DNA of 64,000 bases from UBA9676 sp963741615 (GTDB taxonomy: Bacteria; Actinomycetota; Actinomycetes; Streptosporangiales; Streptosporangiaceae), in NCBI GenBank assembly GCA_963741615.1, contig CAVUIU010000028.1, positions 236,047 through 300,046 on the forward strand, given 5' to 3'. Positions 40,979 to 50,409 of this stretch are shown here, piece by piece; within the stretch, counting starts at the first letter, position 1; each line of letters begins with the position of its first letter. The notes under the pieces were generated by a model, which did not search any database, had not been told where the DNA came from, and saw only the letters and a list, made by a program, of their open reading frames with translations. The translations under genes and the position numbers were made by a program.

Positions 40979-43462
40979 CAGGCCGTGCGTGACGGCATAG
41001 CGGGCGGCCTCGACCCGGCCGCCCAGGCCCAGCTTCCGGTAGACGGTGGCCAGATGACGCTCGATGGTCAGCGGGCTCAGGCTCAGCTCGGCGGCGATCT
41101 GCTTGTTGCTCAGCCCGCCGGCGAGGAGCCGCAGGACGTCAACCTGGCGGACGGTGAGGCCATCGGGCAGGGCACCGGCAGCGGAGCTCTCACCGATCTC
41201 GGCGAGAGCGGCCCGCACTTCCGCCAGCCGCCGCGGATTGGCGATCCCGGCGGCCAGTGCCTCGGCGGCGCGAAGATGCCTGGCCGCCTCATCCGGGCGG
41301 CCCAGCTGGTGGACCGCCTGCCCCAGCCCGGTCAGGGCCATCACCACGTCATGTGCATGACCGCTTTCCTCGTGCGCGAACGCGGCCGCCTGGTAGTGGC
41401 CGGCCGCCTCAGCCCAGCGCTCCTGCTCGGCGGCGAGGAAGCCGCGGTTGGCCTCCAGCAGCCCGGTGACGTGCGGATTGCCCACGCTCCGGGCGACCTC
41501 GGCAGCCTCGTCCAGGGCACGCCGGCCCGCGTCAAGCTCGCCCGTGCGGATCAGCACGTCGGACAGGTTGACCAGGCCGATCGCGAGTGAGTTCTGGTCA
41601 CCGAGCTGGCGCTTGATGACCAGTGCCTGCTCCAGGTTCTGGCGCGCCATCGAGAGATCGCCGTCGTCCAGCGCCATCAGCGCCAGGTTGTTCATGGCCA
41701 GGGACACGCCGCGCCGGTCGCCGAGCTTCGCCCGCAGGTCCATGGCGGTCTGGAAGCAGCGGCTGGCTGCCTCCCGGTCTCCCAGGTATCGGTACGCCGA
41801 CCCGAGCACGGTCGCGGCGAAAGCGCTCCGCTCCCGTCCGCCGAGCGTCTCGAAGATCCCCAGCCCGGTCCTGGCCAGCCGGACTCCCTCGGGATAGTCG
41901 CCGTTCTCCACCGCGAGGACGGCCGCCGAGCAGAACGCCCGGCCGGTCCCCTCGTCCCGCCGCTGGGCCGTGCCAGCGAGGAACCTGGCCAGCCAGCCGC
42001 GCCCGGCGGCCAGCCGGCCGCTGGTGAGCCACCAGCGCCACAGGGCCGCGCTCATTTCCAGGCCGAGATCGGTGTCGTTGTCCGCCGCCCACTCCAACGC
42101 CACGTCGAGATCGGCGACGGCGGCCTCCAGCCGGGCCGCCCAGGCGGCGCCGTCGGGCCCGGGCAGACCGTGCTCGCTGGCCGCGGCCAGCGCCGCGAGG
42201 TGCTCGGCGTGACGGCGGCGGACCGAGGGCCCCTCGTCCCGCTCGTCGAGCCGGGCGGCCGCGAACACGCGCATCGTCGCGAGCATGCTGAACCGGTTGG
42301 GCTCACCCCGGTCGACCAGCAGCCAGGAGGAATCGACCAGCCCGCGGATGGCCCGGGCGAGCGCGGGCCCGCCGCTGCCGCCGACGGCGGCGGCGTCGGC
42401 CACGGTGAAAGGACCCGCGAAGACGCTCAACGCTGGCAGCAGCCGCTGTTGCTCCGGGCGCAGCAGGTCGTAGCTCCGGCGCACCACGTCCACGAGAGTG
42501 CCGCTGCCCTGGTCATCGCCGCCGTCCGGTTCGGCCGCCAGCAGGGCCGCCCCCTGCTCGACGATCTCCCGCAGCGACAGGGTCCCCACCCAGCCTGCGA
42601 TCAGCTCGATCGCCAGCGGCAGGCAGTCCAGCCTGCGGCACAGCTCGGCGATGACCCGCGGCGCTACCCTGCTGCTGGCGAAGCCGGGCAGCCGTTCCTC
42701 GGCCCTGGCCATGAACAGCCGCACCGCGTCCGCCGCCGCGACGTCCGCCACCGGCGCCGCGGAGGAGGGGCAGCCCATCGGCGGCACAGGCCAGCACAGT
42801 TCGCCCGGGACACCCAGCACCGTCCGGCTCGTCACCATGATGCGCAGTCCGGGAACCGCGACGAGCAGGCGGCTGACCAGGGCAGCGACATCGTCCCGCA
42901 GGTGCTCGGCGCCGTCGATCACGACCAGGCGGGGGGTGTCGGCGAGTGCCGCTTCGACGGACGCGAGCACCTCCACTCCCGGCTGGTCCCGCAGGCGGAG
43001 GCAGGACGCTATCGCCGAGGTCAGCGACAGTGGGTGGCGCACCGGTTCGAGGGGGATGACCACCGTCTGGTCCGGGTCGGCGAAGCGCCGGATGGCCTCG
43101 AGGGCGAGGCGGGTCTTGCCCACCCCGCCGGGGCCGGTGATGCTGATCAGCCGTGACCGCCCCCGCAGCAACGAGAACAGCTCGGCGAGCTCGGCCTCGC
43201 GCCCCACGAAACTGGAATGCGGCACCGGGAGCGACCCCGGGACCGGGCCGCTGGCCGCGGCGCGGGCCTCGAACTCCGCCAGGGCGCGCTCCGCCCGGGC
43301 CGACATCCGGGTGCGCCCCGCCTCCCAGCGGTTGACTGTCGCGAAGGACACGCCCAGCCGCCGCGCCAGTTGTTCCTGGCTCAGATCGAGGCCCGCACGC
43401 AGCCGCCGCAGGCGTTGCGCGACCGCACCGGCGGCTGCGCCGGGGGGCGCCTCGCCATCCAC
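40961..43462 (-). CDS. XRE-STAND ATPase-TPR-LuxR transcriptional regulator
   Basis: An 833-residue multidomain protein. Residues about 13-65 are an XRE helix-turn-helix (LDLSQEQLARRLGVSFATVNRWE). Residues about 85-400 are an NB-ARC-like STAND ATPase with Walker A GPGGVGKTR and Walker B RLVVIDGAEHL. Residues about 480-745 are TPR repeats. Residues about 765-830 are a LuxR helix-turn-helix (LTVRQVDVLRLLAGGLSNKQIAAELSLSPLTIERHLATVY). Such proteins are large ATP-gated regulators. Having DNA-binding domains at both ends is unusual. The GTG at 43462 is followed at once by family-like sequence. Target genes are unknown; neighbours are AIM24 and upp. Confidence 0.88.
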   Translation of the reverse strand: MDGEAPPGAAAGAVAQRLRRLRAGLDLSQEQLARRLGVSFATVNRWEAGRTRMSARAERALAEFEARAAASGPVPGSLPVPHSSFVGREAELAELFSLLRGRSRLISITGPGGVGKTRLALEAIRRFADPDQTVVIPLEPVRHPLSLTSAIASCLRLRDQPGVEVLASVEAALADTPRLVVIDGAEHLRDDVAALVSRLLVAVPGLRIMVTSRTVLGVPGELCWPVPPMGCPSSAAPVADVAAADAVRLFMARAEERLPGFASSRVAPRVIAELCRRLDCLPLAIELIAGWVGTLSLREIVEQGAALLAAEPDGGDDQGSGTLVDVVRRSYDLLRPEQQRLLPALSVFAGPFTVADAAAVGGSGGPALARAIRGLVDSSWLLVDRGEPNRFSMLATMRVFAAARLDERDEGPSVRRRHAEHLAALAAASEHGLPGPDGAAWAARLEAAVADLDVALEWAADNDTDLGLEMSAALWRWWLTSGRLAAGRGWLARFLAGTAQRRDEGTGRAFCSAAVLAVENGDYPEGVRLARTGLGIFETLGGRERSAFAATVLGSAYRYLGDREAASRCFQTAMDLRAKLGDRRGVSLAMNNLALMALDDGDLSMARQNLEQALVIKRQLGDQNSLAIGLVNLSDVLIRTGELDAGRRALDEAAEVARSVGNPHVTGLLEANRGFLAAEQERWAEAAGHYQAAAFAHEESGHAHDVVMALTGLGQAVHQLGRPDEAARHLRAAEALAAGIANPRRLAEVRAALAEIGESSAAGALPDGLTVRQVDVLRLLAGGLSNKQIAAELSLSPLTIERHLATVYRKLGLGGRVEAARYAVTHGLAAPAR

Positions 43463-43543
43463 GTTTGCCAGAGTAGGCCAAATTCGCCCGCAAAGACCCG
43501 CCTTGTTGGCGGCACAACATAGGCCCTGTCCGGAATAGGCAGA

Positions 43544-44185
43544 TCAGATCCGGCCGAAAAGGCGATCGCCCGCATCCCCGAGGCCGGGAAGAATATATCC
43601 CCGGTCATTCAGCCGCTCGTCCATCGCGGCGGTGACCACCTTGACCCGGACCGGCTCGTCGGCGGGGAATGCGGATGCCAGCCGGGCGGCCCCCTCGGGG
43701 GCGGCCAGCAGGCAGACGGCGGTCACCGCGGCCACGCCCCGGTCGGCGAGCATGCCGATGACGGTCTCCAGCGTTCCGCCGGTGGCCAGCATCGGGTCGA
43801 GCACGAAGACCTCACGGCCGGAGAGGTCGGCCGGCAACCGGTCGGCATAGGTCGACGCCACCAGGGACTCCTCGTCCCTGACCATCCCGACGAAACCGAC
43901 ATCGGCCGTGGGCAGCAGCCTGACCATGCCGTCGAGCATCCCGATCCCCGCCCGCAGCACCGGTACCACCAGCGGGACGGGCCCGGTCAGCTTCACGCCG
44001 GCGGCCGGTCCCAAGGGGGTGTGCACGGTCGCCGGCCGCACGCGTATCTCGCGCATGGCCTCGTAAGCGAGCAGGGTCACCAGTTCGTTGACGAGACGGC
44101 GGAACGTGGGGGCCTGGGTGGCCTCGTCCCGCAGCACCGTGAGCTTGTGCGCGACCAGCGGATGATCAATAACCAGAGTTTGCAT
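43544..44185 (-). CDS. upp: Uracil phosphoribosyltransferase
   Basis: A 213-residue salvage enzyme converting uracil and PRPP to UMP. The PRPP loop DPMLATGGT, the PLVVPVLRAGIGMLDGM segment and the uracil-binding YILPGLGDAGDR ending are intact. The ATG at 44185 matches the family start MQTLVIDHPLVAHKLT. A short hairpin CCGCC/GGCGG at 43498-43512, 32 bp after the stop, may be its terminator. Confidence 0.96.
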   Translation of the reverse strand: MQTLVIDHPLVAHKLTVLRDEATQAPTFRRLVNELVTLLAYEAMREIRVRPATVHTPLGPAAGVKLTGPVPLVVPVLRAGIGMLDGMVRLLPTADVGFVGMVRDEESLVASTYADRLPADLSGREVFVLDPMLATGGTLETVIGMLADRGVAAVTAVCLLAAPEGAARLASAFPADEPVRVKVVTAAMDERLNDRGYILPGLGDAGDRLFGRI

Positions 44186-44249
44186 GACCAGTAGTGTCCC
44201 AGGTCGGGCACCCCGGCCGGCCGGTGGCACAAAGGCAGGGACGCGGGAG

Positions 44250-44927
44250 TTAGCCGGCCAGGTGGCGGACGATGAGCGCGATGCCCCTGCCCCACTGGGT
44301 GATCTGCCCGCCCGGCAGGTACGCCGTGCCCGCCTTGGTGTGATCGTCCATGGGTGAGGCCAGGAACGCCTCCCGGCCCTGTGGGTCGATGAAATAGATG
44401 GCCGAGGTGTGGATGATGTCGGCGTTCGGGTTGGGTGCCTGCACCTCGATGTTGTAATCGCGCCAGGCGGTCCGCAGCGCCGGGACCGGCCCGGTGAAGA
44501 AATGCCAGCCGGGGATGCTGGTCAGCGCGTGCTCACGGGAGTAGGCGGCCATGTCGGCCACGGACGCGTGGTATTGGTTCACGTTGACCGCGATGAAAGC
44601 CACCTTGCGCGCTGCCGCCCCGAGGTCGTGATAGGCATCCACGAACTCCTGCGACACGATCGGGCAGATGTCGGTGCAGTGCGGGTCCATGAACTCGAGC
44701 ACCACGACCTTGCCGCGCAGGTCGGCCAGCGCCATCGTCCTGCCTGCCTGGTCGGTCAGGGTGAAACCAGGCGCCTGCTGGTGTGGCAGCGGGGACAGCA
44801 GCATCAGGTTGGCGAGGCTTGTCAACATGGCGGCGGGGATGCCGGAGGGCCGGATGGCGGCCGCGCCCCGTGGGCGGGCGACGATCAGTGCCGTCACCAC
44901 CGCCCCGGCGAGCACGATGGCGATCAT
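44250..44927 (-). CDS. SCO1/SenC-type copper chaperone, possibly 5'-frameshifted
   Basis: A 225-residue membrane-anchored thioredoxin-fold protein. The N-terminal helix (IAIVLAGAVVTALIV) anchors an extracytoplasmic domain with the copper motif DPHCTDICP (C-x3-C) and the distal ligand histidine in DIIHTSAIYF. SCO proteins deliver copper to or reduce cysteines of the CuA site of cytochrome c oxidase. Bases just before the ATG still encode hydrophobic sequence (RPWRFLAFG) in frame without a start codon, and a plausible start (ATG 45067) is in another frame, so a single-base indel near 44998 is possible. It reads in the direction of upp, 64 bp upstream. Confidence 0.85.
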   Translation of the reverse strand: MIAIVLAGAVVTALIVARPRGAAAIRPSGIPAAMLTSLANLMLLSPLPHQQAPGFTLTDQAGRTMALADLRGKVVVLEFMDPHCTDICPIVSQEFVDAYHDLGAAARKVAFIAVNVNQYHASVADMAAYSREHALTSIPGWHFFTGPVPALRTAWRDYNIEVQAPNPNADIIHTSAIYFIDPQGREAFLASPMDDHTKAGTAYLPGGQITQWGRGIALIVRHLAG

Positions 44928-45159
44928 GCCGAACGCGAGGAACCGCCAGGGCCGCGTGCCGGAGCCCGGCCGGCCCGGCTGACCAGGCTCGCCCCTCCCG
45001 GCTGGCCCGGCACGTTCGCCTGCCCATCACTGACGGCCTGCTGGCCGGGTGAAGCTCCGGTGGTCATGGCGATGCTCATTTCGTCGGCCGGTGGGGCGGC
45101 CCGCTCGCTGATGAGCATAGCGCCAGGTCCCGGTGCGGTCCGGGGCCGCGAGGCACCGG

Positions 45160-48075
45160 TCACCACTCGACCAGGGTCCAGATCTCCGGCTTGGGCGGCG
45201 CGCCCGGGTCCACCGCGGCGAACCGGCGGGCGGCTTCCTTCAGGTGATCGAGGGCGGCCTCCCGCTGCCCGGTCTGGTGAAGCAGGTCGGCCAGGTTGGT
45301 GTGGAGCGCGGCCACCCGGTGCTGGTCGCCCAGCTCGCTGCCCAGGCCGAGTGCGTCGGTGGCCAGCTCGAGCGCTTCGCCCGTGCGGCCGGTGTCGGCG
45401 AGCAGCCGGGCGAGGTTGTTCAGCGCCGCCACGGCCGCCCCCGGTGCGGGCAGCTCCCGGGCCCGCGCCAGGCTCTCGCGCAGGTGTGCCTCCGCTGCTT
45501 CGGCATCCCCCGCCCGGGCCGCCAGCATCCCGAGCACATCGAGTGCCTGGGCGATCGCCACCGGATCAGCGGCCTGCCGGGCGGCGGCCAGCGCGGCCGC
45601 GCTCAGGCCCGCTGCCTGTTCGCTGGCCCCACGCCGGTAGGCGACGACGGCCCGGTCCGCCTGCACCCGGGCCCGGCCGCCGAGGTCGCCGGGTGCCAGC
45701 AGCTCCAGGGAAGCCGCCAGATGTGCTTCGGCCAGCGCCCAGTCGCCCAGCCGGTGGTGGACCTCGGCGAGCTTGTGCTCGATCGCGGCCGACGTCGCGT
45801 CGTCGCAGTCGCTGCCGGCCGCCGCGGTCTCGTACTCCGCCAGCGCCTCGTGGTAGCGCCCGAGCACGGTCAGCGCGTCACCGATCGCGATGCAGCCGGG
45901 AACCTGCGGGTACCCGAGCGCCACCGCCTGGCGGAGATGGGCGAGCGCCTCGGCGTGCGCGTAGAGCTCGCGCGCCCGGGCGGCCGCCCGCCACCACCAC
46001 AGCGCGGCCTGCGCCTCCCTGCCCGCCCGCTGCAGGTGCCCGGCGATGACCGCCGCCCGGGCGGACATCGGATCACGCTCATAACGGGCTGCCAGCGCAT
46101 CGGCCGCCCGGCCGTGTAGGAGGCGGCGCCGGGCCAGGGTGGCCGAGTCGTAGGCGACCCGGCGCAGCGCCTCGTAGGGGAAGTCGTAGGACGGCGTCCC
46201 CCGCTCTCCCTGCGGCGGGATCTCGGTGAGCAGGAAACGCCCGAGCGCCTCGTCGAGCGCCTCCACGGTCTCGGCCTCACCGCGCCCGCTCACCCCGCGG
46301 AGCAGGTCGATGTCGCACCCGCTCCCGAGTACGGCCGCCGTGGACAGCATCTGCAGGGCCGGCTCGCTGGCCGCCTGGAGGCGCCGGCTCAACAGCCCGC
46401 GCACCGACGCCGGGAGCAGCCAGCCTTCCTCCCCGGCCGGGCCGGGATCACCCGTCCCGGCGGCCGGCCCCAGCGCGTCGGCGTACTCGCGGACCAGCAG
46501 TGGCAGGCCATGGGTCTCGGCGAGCATCCGTGCCGCGCTGCCCGCGGGTGCCCCGGCGGCACGGAGCATCTCGGCGATCTCTTCGGTGCTGAACGGCTGC
46601 GGCTCGACTGTCGTTCCCCGGCCGGAGTCAACGGCGTCGGCCAGCGCGGCCCGCAGCCCACGCAGCCGTTCGTCGGCCTCCGGCCGCCAGCTGACGACCA
46701 GCAGCAGCGGCCAGTCGGCGAGCCTGCGGATGAGGTAGGCGAGCAGATCGAGGGATGGCCCGTCGGCCCAGTGCACGTCCTCGACGAGCACGGCGCCCGC
46801 GCCGCCCGCGCCGCCGGCCTGAGCGGGGCGCGCCGCGACGAGCAGCGTGGCCGCCAGTGCCGCGTACATACGGGTCAGCGCGACCGGGCTGGCCAGCGGC
46901 GGTTCGGGCATGTGTCGGTGGGCGGCGGCGAGTTCGGGGGTCAGCCTGCCGACCATCGCCGCGACGTGCGGCGGCAGCAGGCCGGGCAGCCCCCGGCGGG
47001 CTGAGCCGGCCGCGCGCAGCAGGTCGGCGGACAGCGCGAACGGCAGGCCGCTCTCGCCATCGTGGCAGCGGCCGCTGATGGTGGTCCCGCCGTCGGCCTC
47101 GATCCGGATGCGGAACTCCTCGATCAGCCGGGACTTGCCGCAGCCAGCTTCGCCGACCACGGCGGCCACCTGCCCGCCAGCCCCGGCCCGGCCCACCCCG
47201 CGCCAGGCGCTCTCGAGCGCGCGCAATTCGGCGGCACGCCCGACCAGCGGCCACCGGTCGCCGGCGGCCATCCGCCGCGGGCGGGCTGGTGCCCGCCGGG
47301 TCGGCCGGCCCCCGTTCGCCGGCGGTGGGGGCGCCGGGGCACGTCCGGGGGCCTGCCGCAGCCGCCCGGCCCGGACGTCGTCGTACAGCCGGGTGGTCTC
47401 GGGGAGCGGACTCACGGCGAGCTCGCGGGACAGGACGCCGACCAGGGTGCGGTACTGGCGCAGGGCCGCCGACCGCTGGCCGGTCCATGCCTGCAGGCGG
47501 ATGAGCGCCTGGTGTGCCGGTTCGTGCAGCGGGTCGAGCGAGAGCCAGCGGCGGGCGTGGTCGAGCGCACGCGGCAGATCTCCTGCCGCCACGCAGGCGG
47601 CGACCAGCCGTTCGAGTGCGCCAGCCAGGTCCTGCCGCAGGCGGTCCGCCGTCGCCGACTGCCAGTCCTCGAAATCAGGGCAGTCACGCAGCGAGAATCC
47701 GGCGAGGAAATCGTCCCGGTACAGGCGCACCCCGCGCTCCAGCGATGCGGCGTCGGGCCGGCCGATCAGGGCCGCGAAGTCGGCGACATCCACCCGCACC
47801 CGGCGGGGCTGGAGCGCTACGGACGTGCGGTTGATGAGCAGGCCTTCGCCCACGGCGGCGGCCGTGACCGACAGGGTGCGGCGCAGCGAGCCCCGCGCGT
47901 GGACGGGGTCGGAGTCGGGCCACAGCTGGGCGGCGAGGCGTTCCCGGCTCTGCTCCCGCCCGGCGACCGCGAGCAGGGCGAGCAGGGCGACCGCCTTCTT
48001 GGTGTCGAAGGTGATGGCGATGGTGTCCCGCTCCACGACCGGCGACCCGAGCAGGGCAAGGCTGATATCGGCCAC
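45160..48075 (-). CDS. SARP/AfsR-like transcriptional activator with AAA ATPase and TPR
   Basis: A 971-residue regulator. Residues 1-95 form an OmpR-type winged helix (ITFDTKKAVALLALLAVAG, RERLAAQLWPDSDPVHARGSLRRTLS); residues about 95-240 a bacterial transcriptional activation domain (DFLAGFSLRDCPDFEDW, ALDHARRWLSLDPLHEPAHQ). An ATPase follows with Walker A VVGEAGCGKSR (about residue 325) and a VEDVHWAD Walker B-like box. The last 400 residues are TPR repeats. The GTG at 48075 lies a few bases after GGAGAGGGGG. SARP proteins often activate specialised metabolism, but no biosynthetic cluster is in view; it is divergent from the partner-switching operon. Confidence 0.9.
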   Translation of the reverse strand: MADISLALLGSPVVERDTIAITFDTKKAVALLALLAVAGREQSRERLAAQLWPDSDPVHARGSLRRTLSVTAAAVGEGLLINRTSVALQPRRVRVDVADFAALIGRPDAASLERGVRLYRDDFLAGFSLRDCPDFEDWQSATADRLRQDLAGALERLVAACVAAGDLPRALDHARRWLSLDPLHEPAHQALIRLQAWTGQRSAALRQYRTLVGVLSRELAVSPLPETTRLYDDVRAGRLRQAPGRAPAPPPPANGGRPTRRAPARPRRMAAGDRWPLVGRAAELRALESAWRGVGRAGAGGQVAAVVGEAGCGKSRLIEEFRIRIEADGGTTISGRCHDGESGLPFALSADLLRAAGSARRGLPGLLPPHVAAMVGRLTPELAAAHRHMPEPPLASPVALTRMYAALAATLLVAARPAQAGGAGGAGAVLVEDVHWADGPSLDLLAYLIRRLADWPLLLVVSWRPEADERLRGLRAALADAVDSGRGTTVEPQPFSTEEIAEMLRAAGAPAGSAARMLAETHGLPLLVREYADALGPAAGTGDPGPAGEEGWLLPASVRGLLSRRLQAASEPALQMLSTAAVLGSGCDIDLLRGVSGRGEAETVEALDEALGRFLLTEIPPQGERGTPSYDFPYEALRRVAYDSATLARRRLLHGRAADALAARYERDPMSARAAVIAGHLQRAGREAQAALWWWRAAARARELYAHAEALAHLRQAVALGYPQVPGCIAIGDALTVLGRYHEALAEYETAAAGSDCDDATSAAIEHKLAEVHHRLGDWALAEAHLAASLELLAPGDLGGRARVQADRAVVAYRRGASEQAAGLSAAALAAARQAADPVAIAQALDVLGMLAARAGDAEAAEAHLRESLARARELPAPGAAVAALNNLARLLADTGRTGEALELATDALGLGSELGDQHRVAALHTNLADLLHQTGQREAALDHLKEAARRFAAVDPGAPPKPEIWTLVEW

Positions 48076-48246
48076 GGGGCCCCCCTCTCCGCATGATGCG
48101 TGACCCAGCTCCCTAGCCGTGGCTCTTACCGTAACGCAACGACGTGAAAATCGGCCCGCAGCGCCCGGTTCCCGTAACGATCCCGTAGCGGCTGTTCCGT
48201 ATGGTTGCCTTGCACGTCTCGGAATGGGCTGACCTCGGAGTGTGAC

Positions 48247-49545
48247 ATGCTGCAACGGCTGGGCAGAGGCCGGGCCGCGGAGGACATCGCCGCGGTGCAG
48301 GGCTCCCCTGTGGCGGAGGATGGGGCCACGGCGGGGGAGACGGACGTTGCCGTCGCCGGCGGCGGCCCCGACGGTGCGGCCGCGGTAACCCGGGCGGGGC
48401 GGCGGGCGGCCGCCCAGGCCGAGCCGGCCGCGGCCCGGGCCGTCGGCCGCGGGCCCGCGCACGCTGACAGCGGGCCGGGCCCGGACTTCGACCTCCCGCC
48501 CCACGACCCGCTGCACGCATATCTGCAGAGCGCGGCGGGCCCGGTCGACATCACCAGCCTTGAGCTCGCGTCGCCGGCCCTGGCGACGCTGCGGGCGGCG
48601 GGCGTCGTCATGGTCATCCCGCTCATCTCCTCTGGCACGCTGATCGGGCTGCTCAACCTCGGGCCGCGCCTGTCCGAGCGCGGCTACACGGGGGAGGACC
48701 GGCGCCTGCTGGGCGCGCTGGCCGGCTACGCCGCCCCGGCGATGCGGGTCGGCCAGCTGGTCCTCCAGCAGCAGGTGGAGGCGCGTAACCGGGAGCGGAT
48801 CGAGCAGGAACTGAAGGTCGCGCAGCTCATCCAGCAGCAGTTCCTGCCCAAGAGCGTGCCCGACCTGCCGAGCTGGCATGTGGCCGCCTTCTACCGGCCG
48901 GCCCGCACGGTCGGCGGTGACTTCTACGACTTCATCGCCCTTCCGGACGGCCGGGTGATGTTCGTGGTCGGTGACGTGACGGACAAGGGCGTGCCGGCGG
49001 CGCTGGTGATGGCGAGCACGCATGCGCTGCTGCGCGGCGCGGCGCCCCGGCTCATCTCCCCCGGCGATGTCCTCGCCCACGTCAACGACCTGCTGTGCGC
49101 GGACATCCCGGCGCACATGTTCGTCACCTGCCTGGCGCTCGTGCTCGACCCGGCGAGCGGCCGGCTCGACTTCGCCAATGCCGGGCATGACGTGCCCTAC
49201 GTGCGCACCGCGGGCGGGGTGGCCGAGCTGCGTGCCCGCGGCATGCCGCTGGGCCTGATGCCAGGGACGGAGTACGAGGAGAAGACCTTCCAGATGCAGC
49301 CCGGTGATTGTGCGCTGCTGCACAGCGACGGGCTGGCCGAGGCGCACGGGCCCGACCGGGAGATGTTCGGGTTCCCGCGGGTCGCCGCCCTGGTCGGCAA
49401 GGGGGAGTCGGGGGAACGGCTGATCGACGCGTGCCTGACCGAGCTGAGCGCCTTCACCGGCCAGGACCACGAGCAGGAGGACGACATCACACTCGTGAGC
49501 CTGCAGCGCTCGTCGTCGGCGCTGTACTCGGGAGGCGAAGCATGA
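48247..49545 (+). CDS. SpoIIE/RsbU-type PP2C serine phosphatase
   Basis: A 432-residue protein that should dephosphorylate anti-anti-sigma (STAS) proteins. After a low-complexity N-terminus of about 75 residues comes a partial GAF-like domain (VVMVIPLISSGTLIGLLNLG), a coiled helix (RIEQELKVAQLIQQQFLP) and the phosphatase with metal motifs GGDFYDFI, VGDVTDKGVPAALVMA and EDDITLV. ATG 48247 has GGAG seven bases upstream. It heads a run of eight plus-strand genes; the next gene overlaps by four bases. Confidence 0.92.
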   Translation: MLQRLGRGRAAEDIAAVQGSPVAEDGATAGETDVAVAGGGPDGAAAVTRAGRRAAAQAEPAAARAVGRGPAHADSGPGPDFDLPPHDPLHAYLQSAAGPVDITSLELASPALATLRAAGVVMVIPLISSGTLIGLLNLGPRLSERGYTGEDRRLLGALAGYAAPAMRVGQLVLQQQVEARNRERIEQELKVAQLIQQQFLPKSVPDLPSWHVAAFYRPARTVGGDFYDFIALPDGRVMFVVGDVTDKGVPAALVMASTHALLRGAAPRLISPGDVLAHVNDLLCADIPAHMFVTCLALVLDPASGRLDFANAGHDVPYVRTAGGVAELRARGMPLGLMPGTEYEEKTFQMQPGDCALLHSDGLAEAHGPDREMFGFPRVAALVGKGESGERLIDACLTELSAFTGQDHEQEDDITLVSLQRSSSALYSGGEA

Positions 49546-50030
49546 CATCGGTTGCCCGTGGCGCCGCCCGCCGCCTCGCGGCGTTCACAGTCCCCAGCGA
49601 ACCAGGCAACGAGCGCCTGGTGCTCACCCGGGTGGCTGAGGCGGTCGCCGGGACCGGCCTGGCCGGCATACGGCTGGACCGGCTCAAGACGGCGGTCGCG
49701 GAAGCGACCATGAACGCCATCGAGCACGGCAACCGGAACCGCCCGGAGGTTCCGGTCGAGGTCGAGGTGACCCAGCACGGCCCCAACATCGTCGTCGCGA
49801 TCGCCGACCAGGGTGGCGGGCGGGAGGCGGCCGCGGAACCGGCCGAGTCGCCCGACATCGTCCGCAAGCTGGCAGGCGAGCAGAGCCCGCGTGGCTGGGG
49901 CCTGTTCCTCATCCGCCACATGGTCAACGCGATGGACGTGACGACCGAAGGAACCCGGCACACGGTCCGGCTCACCGTGGCGACCACCATCCCCGCTGAC
50001 AAAGGAGCCACCCGTGAAGACGACCTGTGA
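49542..50030 (+). CDS. RsbW-like anti-sigma factor serine kinase
   Basis: A 162-residue GHKL ATPase of the RsbW/SpoIIAB type, expected to phosphorylate STAS partners or hold a sigma factor. Motifs are the N-box KTAVAEATMNAIEHGN, the G1 box AIADQGGG and the GRGL-like G2 box SPRGWGLFLIRHMVNAMD. It overlaps the phosphatase gene by four bases and the downstream STAS gene by 17, implying coordinated translation. Target sigma factor unknown; none is encoded in the window. Confidence 0.92.
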   Translation: MTSVARGAARRLAAFTVPSEPGNERLVLTRVAEAVAGTGLAGIRLDRLKTAVAEATMNAIEHGNRNRPEVPVEVEVTQHGPNIVVAIADQGGGREAAAEPAESPDIVRKLAGEQSPRGWGLFLIRHMVNAMDVTTEGTRHTVRLTVATTIPADKGATREDDL

Positions 50031-50376
50031 GGCTGAGGTCCTGGCCATCGCCGGGGGAGCGGTCATCCGGCTCTCCGGCGACGTGGACGGGCACGCGGCC
50101 GACATGCTGACGGCCGCGTACGACCAGGCGGTTGCCGAGGGCGATCCCACCAGCATCGTGCTCGACTTCGCCGAGGTCGGCTACATCAACTCGACCGGGA
50201 TCGCGCTGATCGTGAGCGTGCTGGCCAAGGCGCGTTCCCAGCGCCGCAAGATGGTCGCCAGCGGGCTGTCGGAGCACTACCGCGAGATCTTCGATATCAC
50301 CAGGCTCTCGGACTTCATCGAGCTCTTCCCCGATCTCGATCACGCCGTGAGCCAGCTGACAGGCTCGGCCAGCTGA
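50014..50376 (+). CDS. STAS domain anti-anti-sigma factor (copy 1)
   Basis: A 120-residue single STAS domain. The phosphorylatable serine is in IVLDFAEVGYINSTGIALI. It should bind the RsbW-like kinase when dephosphorylated, releasing a sigma factor or other target. The GTG start lies inside the end of the kinase gene. It shares its layout (SEHYREIFDITRL) with the next STAS gene, so the two are probably an old duplication. Confidence 0.9.
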   Translation: MKTTCEAEVLAIAGGAVIRLSGDVDGHAADMLTAAYDQAVAEGDPTSIVLDFAEVGYINSTGIALIVSVLAKARSQRRKMVASGLSEHYREIFDITRLSDFIELFPDLDHAVSQLTGSAS

Positions 50377-50409
50377 CGGCCGGGATCAGGGCACAGGGAG
50401 GGAACCCAG

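Noticed and set aside
48076..49548. In-frame upstream extension of the SARP gene to about 1460 codons
   Set aside because: The extension is antisense to the SpoIIE phosphatase gene. The winged-helix domain starts at the GTG 48075 with a good ribosome-binding site.
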